DNA of 64,000 nt from contig NW_020653900.1 of the NCBI RefSeq assembly GCF_003589595.1, positions 3,225,345 to 3,289,344 of the forward strand. The letters run 5' to 3'. Within the stretch, counting starts at the first letter, position 1. Every line of letters starts with the position of its first letter. The notes beneath the pieces were generated by a model that ran no database searches, was not told where the DNA came from, and was given only the letters and a program-made list of their open reading frames with translations. Of the stretch, positions 1 to 10,399 are shown piece after piece. This DNA comes from Hyposmocoma kahamanoa (lineage: Eukaryota > Arthropoda > Insecta > Lepidoptera > Cosmopterigidae). The position numbers and the translations under genes were made by a program.

Positions 1-340
1 TGTTTGGGATTTTTCGTCAGAGGATATACTGGATTCCAAACTGGTGGTACGGAGAAACCGTCTTCCCTGTTAAAATTAGGATGTTTTTTAATTTCAATGG
101 CCTCTTGCAGCATCCTGAGTAGATAACGGACTTCTTTTGCAAGGACACGGGGTTTGTCAAACTTCATTGAATGTGTAGGAATATCCATGACACGCTCGCA
201 GACTGCAGACTTGTTTACGCGACGGTGTTTGACATCAGCTATACGTTCTTTGACGCGGGTACAAATACTTCGCTTCGTTTGTCCAATAGAACAGATACCG
301 CACTCACAGTCAAGCTTGTAACCATTGTCCAAGTCTATGT
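1..340 (-). mobile_element. Penelope-like element, GIY-YIG C-terminal fragment, copy 1
   Basis: Read on the - strand, this stretch is open for about 115 codons and ends at the window edge. It holds the GIY-YIG endonuclease pattern of Penelope-like retroelements: YKLDCECG, then IGQTKRS, then a basic stretch, then the tail KFDKPRVLAKE, EAIEIKKHPN, NREDGF and WNPV. There is no start codon and no reverse transcriptase in view, so this is a fragment. Identification rests on recalled family motifs. It is repeated, more decayed, immediately to the right. Confidence 0.85.
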
Positions 341-570
341 CTGTTTGGGATTTTTCATCAAAGGAAATACTGGACCCCAAACTGGTGGTACAGAAAAACC
401 ATGTTCCCTGTTGAAATTAAGATGTTTTTTAAATTCAAGGACCTTTCGCAGCATCCTGGGTAGATAACGGACTTTTTTGCGAAGACCTGGGGTTTGTCAA
501 ACTTGATTGAATATGTAGGTTTATCCATGACATGCTCGCAGACTGTAGACTTGTTTACGCGACAGTAAGT
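341..570 (-). mobile_element. Penelope-like element fragment, copy 2 (decayed)
   Basis: This repeats bases 1-235 in the same orientation with many substitutions. Reading on the - strand gives RVNKSTVCEHVMD and KFDKPQVFAKK, and then the frame is lost by an indel before the NREDGF-type motif. Together with copy 1 it forms a head-to-tail pair with a unit of about 340 bases. Tandem copies are common for Penelope-like elements. Confidence 0.75.
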
Positions 571-589
571 AAGCTTCTTGTCAATTTAA

Positions 590-800
590 TTGCCTCCTTG
601 GCCAAACGTTTACCATGCTGGTCTGCCACGCAGAGATCCCTGGTTCGATTCACGGGCCGTGAGAAATATTTATATGGTGTAGGTACATTTATTCCTCTCG
701 TGAGTTTGGATATAATTCATGGTTAACTATGTATGTGTCCATGGTTTACAGATATAAGGTTTCCTTAATACGGGGCTTTGAGTATGTGTACAATTTCCCA
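590..800 (+). mobile_element. SINE family A copy (tRNA-derived), diverged
   Basis: The tRNA-like head reads gccaaacgtttaccatgctg, followed by the B-box-like ggttcgattcacgg. The body continues gagaaatatttatatgg, cctctcgtgagtttgg and gtgtgtccatgg, as in the other family A copies at 12.0, 15.2, 16.8, 18.9 and 19.8 kb. Confidence 0.75.
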
Positions 801-1490
801 CTAACACAAATAATCATATTGGACGCGTAGGGCGAAAAACGCTTTCTGTGTATACTTATTCCACAAGCTGCACGTGTAAAAGGATTTGCAAAGGCTTTAA
901 AAAGCATGAGCTTTACGGCTCTAGGGCACCGTGGAGACATGCGGGCCAACATATAGCTAACGGTCACCGGAAAGACTACCTACTTGAACTGCGAGACTTT
1001 ACATAGGGGCATGCCACATAGGTTGAGGTTAAAAAATACAATTTGACCCTGGAAAGGTAAAACGTCTTACGTGCATTTGGAAACTATTAGATTATTATAG
1101 ACTAATAGACTAAAACATAATTATTTATTTCAAGCAAAGACCCATATAATTTGATACTAGTATTTTCACTTAGAATAGGTTAGTATGTTAGTATGCACAA
1201 CATAATGACGGTGAAGTAAAAACGAGAAAATTGTAGATAATAGTTATATTAAACTTCCACAATGGATTTCTGAACGAAAAAAATTTAAACTACGTCCGAA
1301 GGAACGAGCGTTGGGCCGAAAAGTATTTTACAATATAATAGTAATTTACAATCGCTAATCGCACGGGGCGCATGTTTCTGCTACAAATACAAGTGCGTTG
1401 ACTTGATGTTAGAGTTGTTCGCATATCTGTATACGTAACTCACGACATGATATTTATTTCATATCATATTAATATATACAGTGCTCCATA
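800..1490. other. AT-rich stretch, no gene seen
   Basis: I see no supported exon, repeat family or RNA gene here. Short open frames lack homology or coding character. Confidence 0.5.
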
Positions 1491-1493
1491 TAG

Positions 1494-1856
1494 TGTGCAA
1501 AGGCACTCAAGACACTCAAACGCTTTCAAGGGCACTAAAAGGAAGTAAAATTCACTGAAATACTCAAACGCACTCAAAGACCTCATGACCCTCAAAGGCA
1601 CTCAAACGCATTCAAAGGCACTAAAATGCACTACAAGGCACCGAAAGGCACTCAAAAGCATTAAAATGCACTAAAAGGCACTCGCGGACACTCAAACGCA
1701 CTCAAAAGCACTCAAAGGCACTCAAAGGTACTTAAAGACATTTAAAGGCACTCAAACGCACTCAAAGGCACTCAAACGCACTTAAAGGCACGCAAGGGCA
1801 CTCAAAGGCACTCAAAGGGACACCAAGGCACTCAAGGGCATTCAAAGGCACTCGCA
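1494..1856. repeat. 10-bp minisatellite, (GGCACTCAAA)n
   Basis: About 36 imperfect tandem units of consensus ggcactcaaa, with common variants cgcactcaaa and ggcactaaaa. The phase is mostly kept at 10 bases. No open frame runs through it. Confidence 0.95.
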
Positions 1857-2435
1857 AGTACCTAACTTAATTAAAGACTTGAAAACATTTCCTCCATATC
1901 TGGTGGAGTCGCAGCCTTACAATCTGATCAGATTGTTACATTATAGGCGAATGTTCCCGATGAAGTAGGCTACCGAATGTTACAAGTGTTGCGCAGCGAA
2001 TGCTCGGCTCACCTCCCTCTCCGCCTGTAATGTTCGCTTTGGAACGGTACATTACAAGAGCATGTTCGCAGTGAAGGTCCCTTATAGGTGACTTGGATTT
2101 ACTAGGTCGGCAAGACTGCAGTGTGTAGACAATGATTGGTAAAAAAAAGATAAATAGCGCAAATGCGAGTTACTTCAAACTTCAAACGTAAATAAATCTA
2201 TCGCCCATAATAAATTTGATATATTTTTGTTTAATTTAATGTGTCCGAAATGACTTACCTTTCTCACACACAAATTCATACAGACCTTCAAACATGCACG
2301 AGGCAATTTTGGTCAATTAAAAAATATGAAATATCTAGTACATTTTTTCCTACTATATCGATGTTGTCCACTATAAATTTAAATTTTTCTACGTGCCATC
2401 AGATTCTGGTACACGTGACTAAACTATCGAAGCTA

Positions 2436-2542
2436 ATAAAAATAATAGTACATTTTAAAGATATTAAAAATAATAGTACATTTNNNNNNNNNNTAAAAAT
2501 AATAGTACATTTTAAAGATATTAAAAATAATAGTACATTTCG
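2436..2542. repeat. 28-bp tandem repeat with assembly gap
   Basis: Units of aataatagtacattttaaag plus atattaaa lie on both sides of a 10-N gap (2484-2493). The gap falls inside the array, so the true copy number is unknown. Confidence 0.9.
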
Positions 2543-2544
2543 AG

Positions 2545-3110
2545 GTTTAAGTTCATATATATCTTTAATCATCATTGCAATAACCCATTTATACTTCTCA
2601 CTGCCGGGCACTGGTCTCCAGGATTTAGGCCGCCACACACACCCATCTGGATTGGGGACCTTCATTATTGGGGTCATATGTTAAGGTATCTAAAATAGGT
2701 TTTTTTTTAGTTATTTAGGAAAATTAACAAAAATTTCGTCGGTAACATTTTCAAGCGTGTGCATTTTACATTAAAAGCATAAATAAGAATAAAAGTAAAT
2801 TTTGAGATATATTTTTTGGTTCGCTTACAGTTTATACTCATAATTGTTTTTATTTTTTTTTACATGGTTTCTGTCACTCATCATCGATGTCATTCAAAAT
2901 TATTGGGGTGAATAGACATAGTGTAGTAGAAATGAAATTATAATATACGATTTTAAGTTATCTGCATAAACCTATAAGTTATACAGAACGTTTTGAATAT
3001 TTTTAATAGTTAACTAAAATGTAAAACAAAGTGTTAAGTGATACTGTTTACAGAAAGAAAAGAAATTTAACATAAAAATATTATTTTCTTGAAATTGAAT
3101 ATTGGAGAGT
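2545..3110. other. AT-rich upstream region of the Cys/Pro-rich gene
   Basis: No exon recognised. It includes a GC-richer patch near 2600-2670 of unknown origin. A promoter for the gene starting at 3112 should lie here or in an upstream intron, but I see no clear TATA box plus initiator pair. Confidence 0.4.
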
Positions 3111-3111
3111 T

Positions 3112-3507
3112 ATGTTTCCTGGAGTTATTTTAAAATACTCATTACAGAATGAGTATTTGAAAAAGAATACAATTCGAACTATTGTTACCAAAGGTAGCAA
3201 GAAGTGTCCATGTTTGGGCCCTCCTCCGTGTCCTCCTAAGCGCCCCAAAAGTCCTTCTTTAAAAAAATGTCCTCCGCCTTCTCCACCTCCGTGTCCTCCT
3301 CCTCCTCCATCTCCGTGTCCTTCTCCACCTAAGTCACCATGTCCTCCTCCTAAGGAACCTCCGTGCCCACCTCCGCCCCCTAAGTGTCCTCCTCCATGCC
3401 CACCTCCCCCTAAGTGTCCTCCTCCGTGCCCACCTCCGCCCCCTAAATGTCCTCCACCGTGTCCACCACCATGTCCGCCACCATGTCCACCAGTTAAGAA
3501 ATGTTGA
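3112..3507 (+). CDS. Cys/Pro-rich protein with possible mitochondrial leader (131 aa)
   Basis: An uninterrupted ATG-to-stop frame of 131 codons. Residues 1-31 form a basic leader (MFPGVILKYS, then several Lys and Arg, RTIVTKG). From residue 32 the protein is almost only Pro, Cys, Lys and Ser, with CPPPCPP and PPPKC units and 17 cysteines, ending VKKC. The leader resembles that of COX6A-like gene B (RTIVTK here, RSITTK there, each just before the first Cys), so I place it in the same family although it has no COX6A domain. A polyadenylation-like AATAAA lies at 3719. By analogy with mammalian SMCP, a sperm mitochondrial coat role is possible; this is inference. Alternatively part of it is the missing first exon of gene A: a weak phase-1 donor (G|GTAGCA) follows residue 27. 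The antisense Gly-rich frame is a shadow. Confidence 0.65.
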   Translation: MFPGVILKYSLQNEYLKKNTIRTIVTKGSKKCPCLGPPPCPPKRPKSPSLKKCPPPSPPPCPPPPPSPCPSPPKSPCPPPKEPPCPPPPPKCPPPCPPPPKCPPPCPPPPPKCPPPCPPPCPPPCPPVKKC

Positions 3508-3734
3508 ACTCCTTCCCGCACTTGCCAGGCGTTGTCTGGATTCTAGAGTAAGTATATAATCATTAGGAACCACTTTTCTGCACCAAGAACCACTAGAATA
3601 TTTCTCTTTAAAATATTAAGTATATATTATTATAATTACATAAGTATATCTCGTGTATCTTTTTATGTGTAATCTTGGCTCTAAAGGTTAACATATAATT
3701 CGTAAAATGAACAGCTCAAAATAAAATACATTTA

Positions 3735-3915
3735 TTGCGAAAGGAGACCTAATGATATGCACTGTCGGCGGTGGAAGAGAAGGTCTCCGGTTCGATTCCC
3801 GGTAAGGCCAATTAGGAAATTAACTTTTATAAATAAGATCTGCTCTAGGTGCTCTGGGTGCCTTGGAGTGAATTCCGTTGCACTGGTACACATAACACAG
3901 GGAAATTGATAGATT
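3735..3915 (+). mobile_element. SINE family C copy (tRNA-derived)
   Basis: A tRNA-like head with B box ggttcgattcccgg is followed by taaggccaattaggaaatt, then the body ctctaggtgctctgggtgcc and ggagtgaattccgttg. Further copies lie at 5.1, 6.0, 7.1, 36.8 and 42.9 kb. Confidence 0.75.
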
Positions 3916-3919
3916 AAGA

Positions 3920-4630
3920 CCAAGTAATTGGAGTATATGTCTGGCACATTATTATTATTACTTTTATCTGCGACCTTTATGATCGCGTGGTGTATACGCC
4001 TTACGTCACGCTACATTCAGGTGCTGAGTTCGAAAACTACCTTATTTTATATTGTCTCGGGTCTGGGTGTTGGTCGTACCATAGTTGCTTCCGATTATCA
4101 TAACACGAGTGCTTGTGTTACTTACTTTGGTATCAGAGCAGCTTATGTGATGATATCTTATATTTATTTATATTTAAAGAGAAGAATTCGGATACCGCGT
4201 TTTTTTATTTGGAGGTTACTCTTATTGAACTAAATAATAAGTGATAGTAAAATATAATAACAACTTATTTTCGAACAATATAAATAATTATATACTTAGT
4301 AACAGACTTATAAAACTGTGTTAGGACATTTTTAAACTTACATTTAGTCACCGACTTCAATCTATAGACAAGAACATTTATATCTTCAGAAATATGTAAT
4401 ATAAAATAGACCGACAGCTGTAAACGTTTCTTCCAAAAGCCCAAAATTTTTACTTTACCGTGTATATACATCCTGGAAATACATAAGGTCCTCTGAAAAA
4501 ATTTCAATTTATTTACAAAGGGCGAAAACATTCCTACTAATCGTTGGTTTGGCAACATTTCATTAAACAAACAAATGAAAACGAAGATGTAGTAAGCGAC
4601 AGTGGGCTGCAGAGAGCTGCGGTAGGCGCA
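3920..4630. other. No gene seen
   Basis: Open frames on both strands (about 100 and 140 codons) have AT-driven composition and no recognisable domain. I treat them as chance. Confidence 0.4.
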
Positions 4631-4635
4631 TTTTA

Positions 4636-5036
4636 TAAAATGCAATATACTATGGAACATATTCTCCACTAAATAAAGTATACATTTCTTCAAGCAACAA
4701 AAAATAAGTCGCCTACGGTAGGTAACGGTTGGCGACCATAGGCGACTTGTTCCGTCTCCAGCAATGCAAAGTGTAATTTAGCTTCTCAACAATACGGTAT
4801 ATCATAGTATTTCTTTGGAAGGCAGAAGTAGATGCAATGTAGTATAGAATTTCATATTTACTAAACAAAGGTATCGATGAAACAAAGTCGATATTTCTTT
4901 GAAAGCAAAGCAGCGCTGCGTTTCGCTGCGCCGCTAACTGTCGCTTACCGTCGCCGACGCAGCGCGGCTTTTCTCTTTTGGTAGAAGCAATATATACTTT
5001 ATTCTATAGATAATACGTTCCATATTATAATGCATA
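4636..5036. mobile_element. Foldback (MITE-like) element, ~400 bp
   Basis: The left arm (about 4640-4692, ending aataaagtatacatttcttc) is the inverse of the right arm (about 4984-5034, starting gaagcaatatatactttatt). The centre is GC-rich and palindromic (aagtcgcctacgg ... ataggcgactt; gcagcgctgcg). Related pieces occur at 7.3-7.6 kb. Confidence 0.7.
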
Positions 5037-5139
5037 TTATAAAGTACGCCTGGCGCAGCTCGACATCTCCCGCGCCGCTTGCTGCCGCCTCTATATCGTG
5101 GTCGTGTTTAAGCAATTTATAAATTATACATGCATATAA

Positions 5140-5255
5140 TATTGCATGAGTTACAAAGTCCCGGGTTTCATTACCGATAGAACCAATTTTGAAAATGAAC
5201 TTTTTCTAAAGTGTTTTTGGCCGCCTAGGAATTTCGGGTAGTGCCGCGGAGCGAA
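5140..5255 (+). mobile_element. SINE family C fragment
   Basis: cccgggtttcattaccgata, gaaccaattttgaaaatgaac and ggtagtgccgcggagcgaac match the family C body, 5'-truncated. Confidence 0.65.
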
Positions 5256-5984
5256 CTTCGTAATCTTAGTGTGAGGCCTGACGACCGTTATTTTGTGAGT
5301 TGCGCGGTTTGCTCTGCATTCGGTTTTTATATAAAATACGGTTTGTACGACGACGCAAAATGAGTTATCTGCCGACTCACGGGCGTAATGACGACTAACT
5401 TTCGGTCGCATCGTGTGTAAGGTTGGCACGAGTGGTGGTAGGGGTGAGGGAAGGGGTCACTTTGATATAGGATGCGCGTGAATATAAACGTTTTTTGCGA
5501 AAATGTTCGACACGGAAAAAATTATCACTGAGGTTGAACAACGTCCGTGTTTATGGAATTTATCACAAAATATTCTCATATTTGTATCTGACTTAGCAAT
5601 AAAAGGTTTTACTAGGCTTAATAATTCTTGAAAAACATTTATTGGCTTGTGGTAGTACTTAACAAATTGATGTTCTCTCTGTGGATGTTCACATACACTT
5701 GCATATAATAAATATATGGAACTGCCCACATTTTAATCGTTTCATATTGAGTGGACGTACCCAGCTTCTTTTTCTTTTTCGAACATCGACTTCTAATGCT
5801 TTATAAATGCGTACTGTTTTTAATGGATCAATTACACTATTACGACACAAACATCTCGTATAAACGCTTAAAAGCAACTGAATAAAATACGTTCGTCTGG
5901 CGCTCCCACCGAATTTCGGTCGAGCGCAAAAAAAAACGCTACTCAACAACTCACAAAATTACGCTCGTCTGGCCTCACACTTAT

Positions 5985-6175
5985 GTTCCGGGTTCGACTC
6001 CCGGTAGAACTAATTTGAAAATGAACTTTTCTAAAGAGGTTTTGGCCTAGGTGTTCTAGGTAGTGCCGCGAAGTGGATGCCGTAGCTCTTGGTGCTAGGT
6101 TCGATTCCCAATAGAACTAATTTGGGAAATTAACTTTTCTAAAGTGGTTTTCGCCTAGGTGGTCTGGGCGAACTT
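5985..6175 (+). mobile_element. Two tandem SINE family C fragments
   Basis: The B-box-to-body segment occurs twice in a row: ccgggttcgactcccggtag (about 5988) and ctaggttcgattcccaatag (about 6093). Each is followed by aactaattt and aacttttctaaag. Confidence 0.7.
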
Positions 6176-6179
6176 GATG

Positions 6180-7055
6180 AACTACATAAAAATAAAAAAG
6201 TGGATGAAGTTTTTCCTGATCTGTTGTAAGACAACCACCAGTGCCCGTAGCATGACGCCGCAATAAACCTATTATAGCCACATTTAGCTGTCAAATTAAA
6301 TTGATAAAAGCTGCTATTTTTATTTTTCCCTATACGAATATGGCGAGCACCGTGACGTCACGTTTTTGACGCACAGCGCGCGTTTCGATCAATATGGCCG
6401 CGAAAAATATCGCAGTGTCAAACATGATCACAGCTGATTTTAAAACATTTTGTCAGTACTGCAAGGCAATTTTATTAACGTAAAAATTGAGCGCGATAAA
6501 CGAAATAAACAGAAACAATAAAAAGAAACAACATGCGTAGTATGGCAGCATATCGCATGCAATATGTGATAAACATCCCCGTGACGTATTTGTTGCACTC
6601 GATAAAGCTGTGTTGTCTTTATCAAAATTTTATTTTTTGTTTATTTGATAATGAACGATTTTTTATTTCATCGTTTTACAACGATGCAATTAAAAGGATT
6701 ACAATTTTCGCGGCGATGATTAAATGATAAAGATACGCTGTATATGAAATTTCACATATCGCTATCCTTGTTCCAAAATGTATAACAAGCGTTCATTATC
6801 AAATAAACAAAGGAACGAATGGCCCTAGTGCGGTATTTTACCAATTCAGTACTCACAATAAAAAAATAAAATTGTAATAATGACAACATAGTTATTGGAA
6901 CTTTTGGATTTGGGTTATAAACGTTCCATGTGAGACTGAGTACATGGAACTACTGGAAATAAACCGCTTTATCGACTGCATTATATATGCCAGAGGGAGG
7001 CTTACCACATATCGTATGGGATATACCGCCATGCTACGTATGCTGGTGTCAAACA
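6180..7055. other. No gene seen
   Basis: AT-rich sequence with a few inverted motifs (aacgattttttatttcatcg and similar near 6650). No exon or named repeat that I can support. Confidence 0.4.
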
Positions 7056-7059
7056 AGGA

Positions 7060-7215
7060 AACTCTCTGTACTCCTTATGAGTACCAGAACAACGGAATCC
7101 AAACAGGGGCATTACCAGAATACCTAAGCCAACACCACTTTAGAAAAGTTCATTTCCCAAATTGGTTGCACTGGCCGTGCTGACAATGCAAACCATTGAA
7201 CCACCGAGGTCATCT
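7060..7215 (-). mobile_element. SINE family C copy, reverse orientation
   Basis: gagtaccagaacaacggaat, aaaagttcatttcccaaattg and accattgaaccaccgaggtc are the reverse complement of the family C head and body. Confidence 0.65.
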
Positions 7216-7282
7216 TATTTGGACTATTACATTATTTGCATGTAAAATCTACAAATTGCATGAATACGACCATCCATTCGTA

Positions 7283-7620
7283 TTCCCGTGAGAAGAAATA
7301 TTCACTTTATTTATTAGATGAGAATTTCTATATTGCATTGCTATTTCCAAAGTTCGCGCTATGCATTCCGGGGCGAACAGCTGATAGCTGCCTTTCAAAG
7401 AATTATACCTTGTTGTGGAGAAGCTAAGTGACATTTTGCATTGCCCGTGGCGGCACAAGCTGGCGACGGAAAGCGGCGTCGCGCGACACCGCGCGAAGTC
7501 GCCTACGGTCGCCAACCGTCGTCTACCGTTGGCGACTTGTTGTATGTTGTTCGAAGAAATGTGTACTTTATTAATTAGATATGAAATACTGTATTGTATT
7601 GTATATATTATATACTATAT
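7283..7620. mobile_element. MITE-like debris related to 4.6-5.0 kb element
   Basis: The arm-like block gaagaaat..actttatt..attaga occurs twice in direct orientation (about 7283 and 7552). Between them is a GC-rich centre (gaagtcgcctacggtcgcca, cgtctaccgttggcgacttg) like that of the foldback element at 4636-5036. Confidence 0.6.
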
Positions 7621-7639
7621 ATCAGGCGCACGACTTTAT

Positions 7640-7680
7640 TTATTTATTTATTTATTTAATCAATATTGCGAGTGGGCTCA
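7640..7680. repeat. (TTTA)n microsatellite
   Basis: Runs of ttta (tttatttatttatttattta) about 25 bases long. Confidence 0.8.
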
Positions 7681-7984
7681 CAGAGCGTATCCAAAACACT
7701 CACAAGCTTAGGCAACATTACAAATTATTGATAAAGAATTGCGATGCAATTAAAATAAAATAAAATTATAGACACAATTTAGCTTGCAAATGTCAAAACC
7801 TTAACCTACTTAGTATCTAATTTCCTACACGTAAAAAGTAACTATTTAAAACTATGTTCGCGTTCCTAAGAATTTGTCCAAAGGAATCAGCAAATAAGTC
7901 CATGTCATAGTGGTCAGCGAGCATATCTCCGATGAGCGTGAGTGCCCGCGCGGAGGGCGCATGCGCAGCGCGATCGGTGCGCAC

Positions 7985-8026
7985 TGCCGGCCGCTTGTTC
8001 GTCCCGTCACTTGATGTTATAAAAAA
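7985..8026 (+). mobile_element. Family B 3'-end fragment
   Basis: cttgttcgtcccgtcacttg then atgttataaaaaa is the conserved 3' end of dispersed family B (full copies at 22.0 and 41.8 kb). Confidence 0.7.
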
Positions 8027-8214
8027 ACGTAAAAGCTAAATAAATAGAGATATTTTGCCGGCGTCCACGCGGCGACCGCGTGAGCGCGATGAAATTCGTA
8101 TCGAATAAATGCGCCCTTATTGTTGAATTTTGTCAAAGAGTATCTTTACCGTAGTACAGTGGACAGACGGAACAGTCTATAGCTATTTGGATGATCTAGG
8201 CAGGCAGATAATAT

Positions 8215-8440
8215 TGAGTGTTTACCAATGATGCGATTCGCTTCTACATTTATAAGGCAAACGGCTGTGGAGTGGAATTCCTTGTCTTCTACTTGTTCCC
8301 TGAACGTTGTAACTTGGACGTTTTCAAGGTGAGAATGAATAGGCATTATTTAAATGTGCAAGGTCCATCGTCGACCTCATCATCACTTTCCATCAGATGA
8401 GATGGAGGTCAAATGCGCACACTAGTTTTATAAAAAAAAT
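8215..8440 (+). mobile_element. LINE 3' end (C-terminal codons and 3' UTR)
   Basis: The frame NGCGVEF ... LFPERCNLDVFKVRMNRHYL matches the common LINE C-terminus (WNSLP..VFPE.YNL..FK.RVNRHL). It is followed by catcatcactttccatcaga and an A-rich end. A second copy at 44.1-45.5 kb is broken by insertions. Confidence 0.65.
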
Positions 8441-8539
8441 ACCTCCACCAGCATTCGAAATTTTCGCCCATAGGCTATCAAATATCAGAAACGTTAATTG
8501 TAATATAACAAAAATTACGATTTTTTTTACATTACAAGT

Positions 8540-8716
8540 GTTAGTCGACCGTATAAGTTAGATTACACCCGCGACGCTACAGGGACGCGGGGGATGACGC
8601 GCGGCGAGCGGGCGGCAGGCAAAATTTTGATTTAGCGCAGTTTGCTAGGCATGTAAGCCTACCCCCGCGTCCCTGTAGTGTCGCGGTCGAGGTCTGACTT
8701 TTGTGGTCGATATACC
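8540..8716. mobile_element. Foldback element with GC-rich arms
   Basis: cgcgacgctacagggacgcg (about 8570) is matched inversely by cgcgtccctgtagtgtcgcg (about 8667). Weaker pairing extends outward (gtcgaccgtataag against ttttgtggtcgat). Confidence 0.7.
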
Positions 8717-9134
8717 ATTAAGTAGAAGTGAATTATTTATTCTTTAAAGAACTTCAAATCAATGGAATGGAACGGATGTCACAGTAGTGTATTGAACAGT
8801 CGTTTCGGGTAATGTTACACGTCATGTGTAAATTCGCACCCTTGGTGTAATAAGATTACATCTGCAAAATGACAACTATTCAGTGATGCGAGATTTTTTT
8901 TTCTTTATGAATGGCTTGTGAGACTACTTAGTCTCAATTCTGTCAGTGTCCGTTTTCTAGTTTCGTAAACGTTATGGAGGGTGTGTTAGAATTTTGTTCG
9001 GTGAATGATGCGAGATGAAAAATTCATGTGATAAAATCACTTTTGACATTTTAGAGGGACACGAATTACTGCCAATAAAGAAACTGCCGTGAGGGGAATA
9101 CTGTCATTCAACTAAATGTGTGGGGTGTTTTCAG

Positions 9135-9352
9135 GGTTTCATCCATATGCTGCTAGCATCTCGTCACAATGTTCCTTGCCAAGGCATTCGCCACAAAACT
9201 ATTCCTTGCCAAAATATTCGTCACAAACATCGTTCTTGCCAAAGAATTGGCCACAACAGCCTTTGTTGTCGGGGTTTCCACCAGATTGTTGCTGGCCAGG
9301 ATTCTGTGAATGCCCCATTTGTAGCTGTTGCCAATGTTACGGACCGTATAAG
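9135..9352 (+). CDS. COX6A-like gene A, internal Cys/Pro-rich exon
   Basis: The exon lies between acceptor gtgttttcag and donor aag|gtgagc. It enters in phase 1 and leaves in phase 0, exactly as exon 2 of gene B does. The 72 complete codons contain three imperfect decapeptide units (SLPRHSPQNY, SLPKYSSQTS, FLPKNWPQQP) and then a cysteine cluster (PPDCCWPGFCECPICSCCQC); nine Cys in all. It should splice in frame to the COX6A exon at 12262. The exon before it, expected to carry a start codon, a targeting sequence and a phase-1 donor, is not securely found. Candidates are the leader at 3112-3193 or an undetected exon. Support is splice signals, phase and composition; there is no independent homology. 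Confidence 0.72.
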
Positions 9353-9433
9353 GTGAGCTCTTCTCATATACAGTATGTGGTAGATCGATTTTCTTTCGTG
9401 CTTGTGATTTGAAAAAGGTAATTTTTGATCGTA

Positions 9434-10070
9434 AGTCTTATGCACATGGCGTATTTTATGCGCGTCGACGACGCAGATGACGTGCATCAACGCGTTTCAA
9501 TCACGATGCAGTCGCGGCTAGTAAACCTTTGCGCACGTTCACAAATTAAATGGCGCCGTAAACGTGCGTCATCTGCGCGCGTGCGCGCTGTAGTCGCGCG
9601 TATGTACCGCTGATTTTGATAGGATATACTTTTAATTTTAGTTTTGTTTGTTAATTTCAGATAGTTTTTGAGATGAAACTACTAAAAAAATATAAAATCA
9701 CTGTGTACAAAACACTGTGTCTTTTTAAACGTCACCAAATCATTAAGTAACTTACTGTTATAAATTATTGCTATTCGTTTTCGGGTGTATATTTTCAATG
9801 CATTGTTGTACTAGACACGAAGTGTGAAAATTATAAAGAATCACAGCAACAGTTGCCTTCAACATGAAATCTTAAGTGTATACTCCAGTTGAGTATATAA
9901 GCTTCTCGCATGCAACGCGATGTGCGATACAGACGAGCTTCTCGCGTGCGTCTGTATCGCGTGTTACGCGCGTGTGAATTGATACAAACGCAACAACCTG
10001 CTTTTTGAGCCTCTACGGCGCCGTAAATGCGCGTCATCTATGCGTATAAAATACACAGTGTGCATAGACT
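9434..10070. mobile_element. Foldback MITE in intron of gene A (637 bp)
   Basis: The left end agtcttatgcacatggcgta with ttttatgcgcgtc is the inverse of the right end (gcgcgtcatctatgcgtata ... tgcatagact). Arms are about 45 bases, imperfect, and the interior is rich in gcgcg palindromes. The boundaries follow the outermost pairing bases. Confidence 0.7.
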
Positions 10071-10363
10071 CTTAAAGCTTTTAAATCTTAGTTTCTGGCT
10101 AGCAGAAGTCTTTTTATACATACGCTATTGCCATTGAAGATCAGAACCCCAAGTTTTCTAATTTTAAATCATCTCATTTGTGTGTCAATGGCTTGATTTG
10201 GTACGTTCGGTATTCTGCTAAAAGTTAAAGAGTTAGAATTTTAATTTATTTTATAGACACTGTACATCAACAGTAGTACATCTACTCTTAGATAACAGTG
10301 TAACTTTACATTAGTATTGTATTTATATGTCTACCTATTACAGACGTACACAACATTTAATGT

Positions 10364-10399
10364 AATAAAATAATCTTAAAAAAAAAAAAAAAAAAAAAC
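10364..10399 (+). other. AATAAA followed by ~21-base A run
   Basis: aataaa at 10364 is followed 9 bases later by an uninterrupted A run (10378-10398), then caacaacaaag. This looks like the 3' end of a retroposed transcript. I cannot identify the parent sequence to the left. Confidence 0.45.

Noticed and set aside
1494..1856. CRISPR-like array
   Set aside because: The 10-base units are contiguous without spacers, and the genome is eukaryotic.
3081..3521. Gly/His-rich frame antisense to the Cys/Pro-rich ORF
   Set aside because: It is the complement of CCT/CCA/TGT repeats; the + frame has an ATG, a leader and a stop in sensible places.
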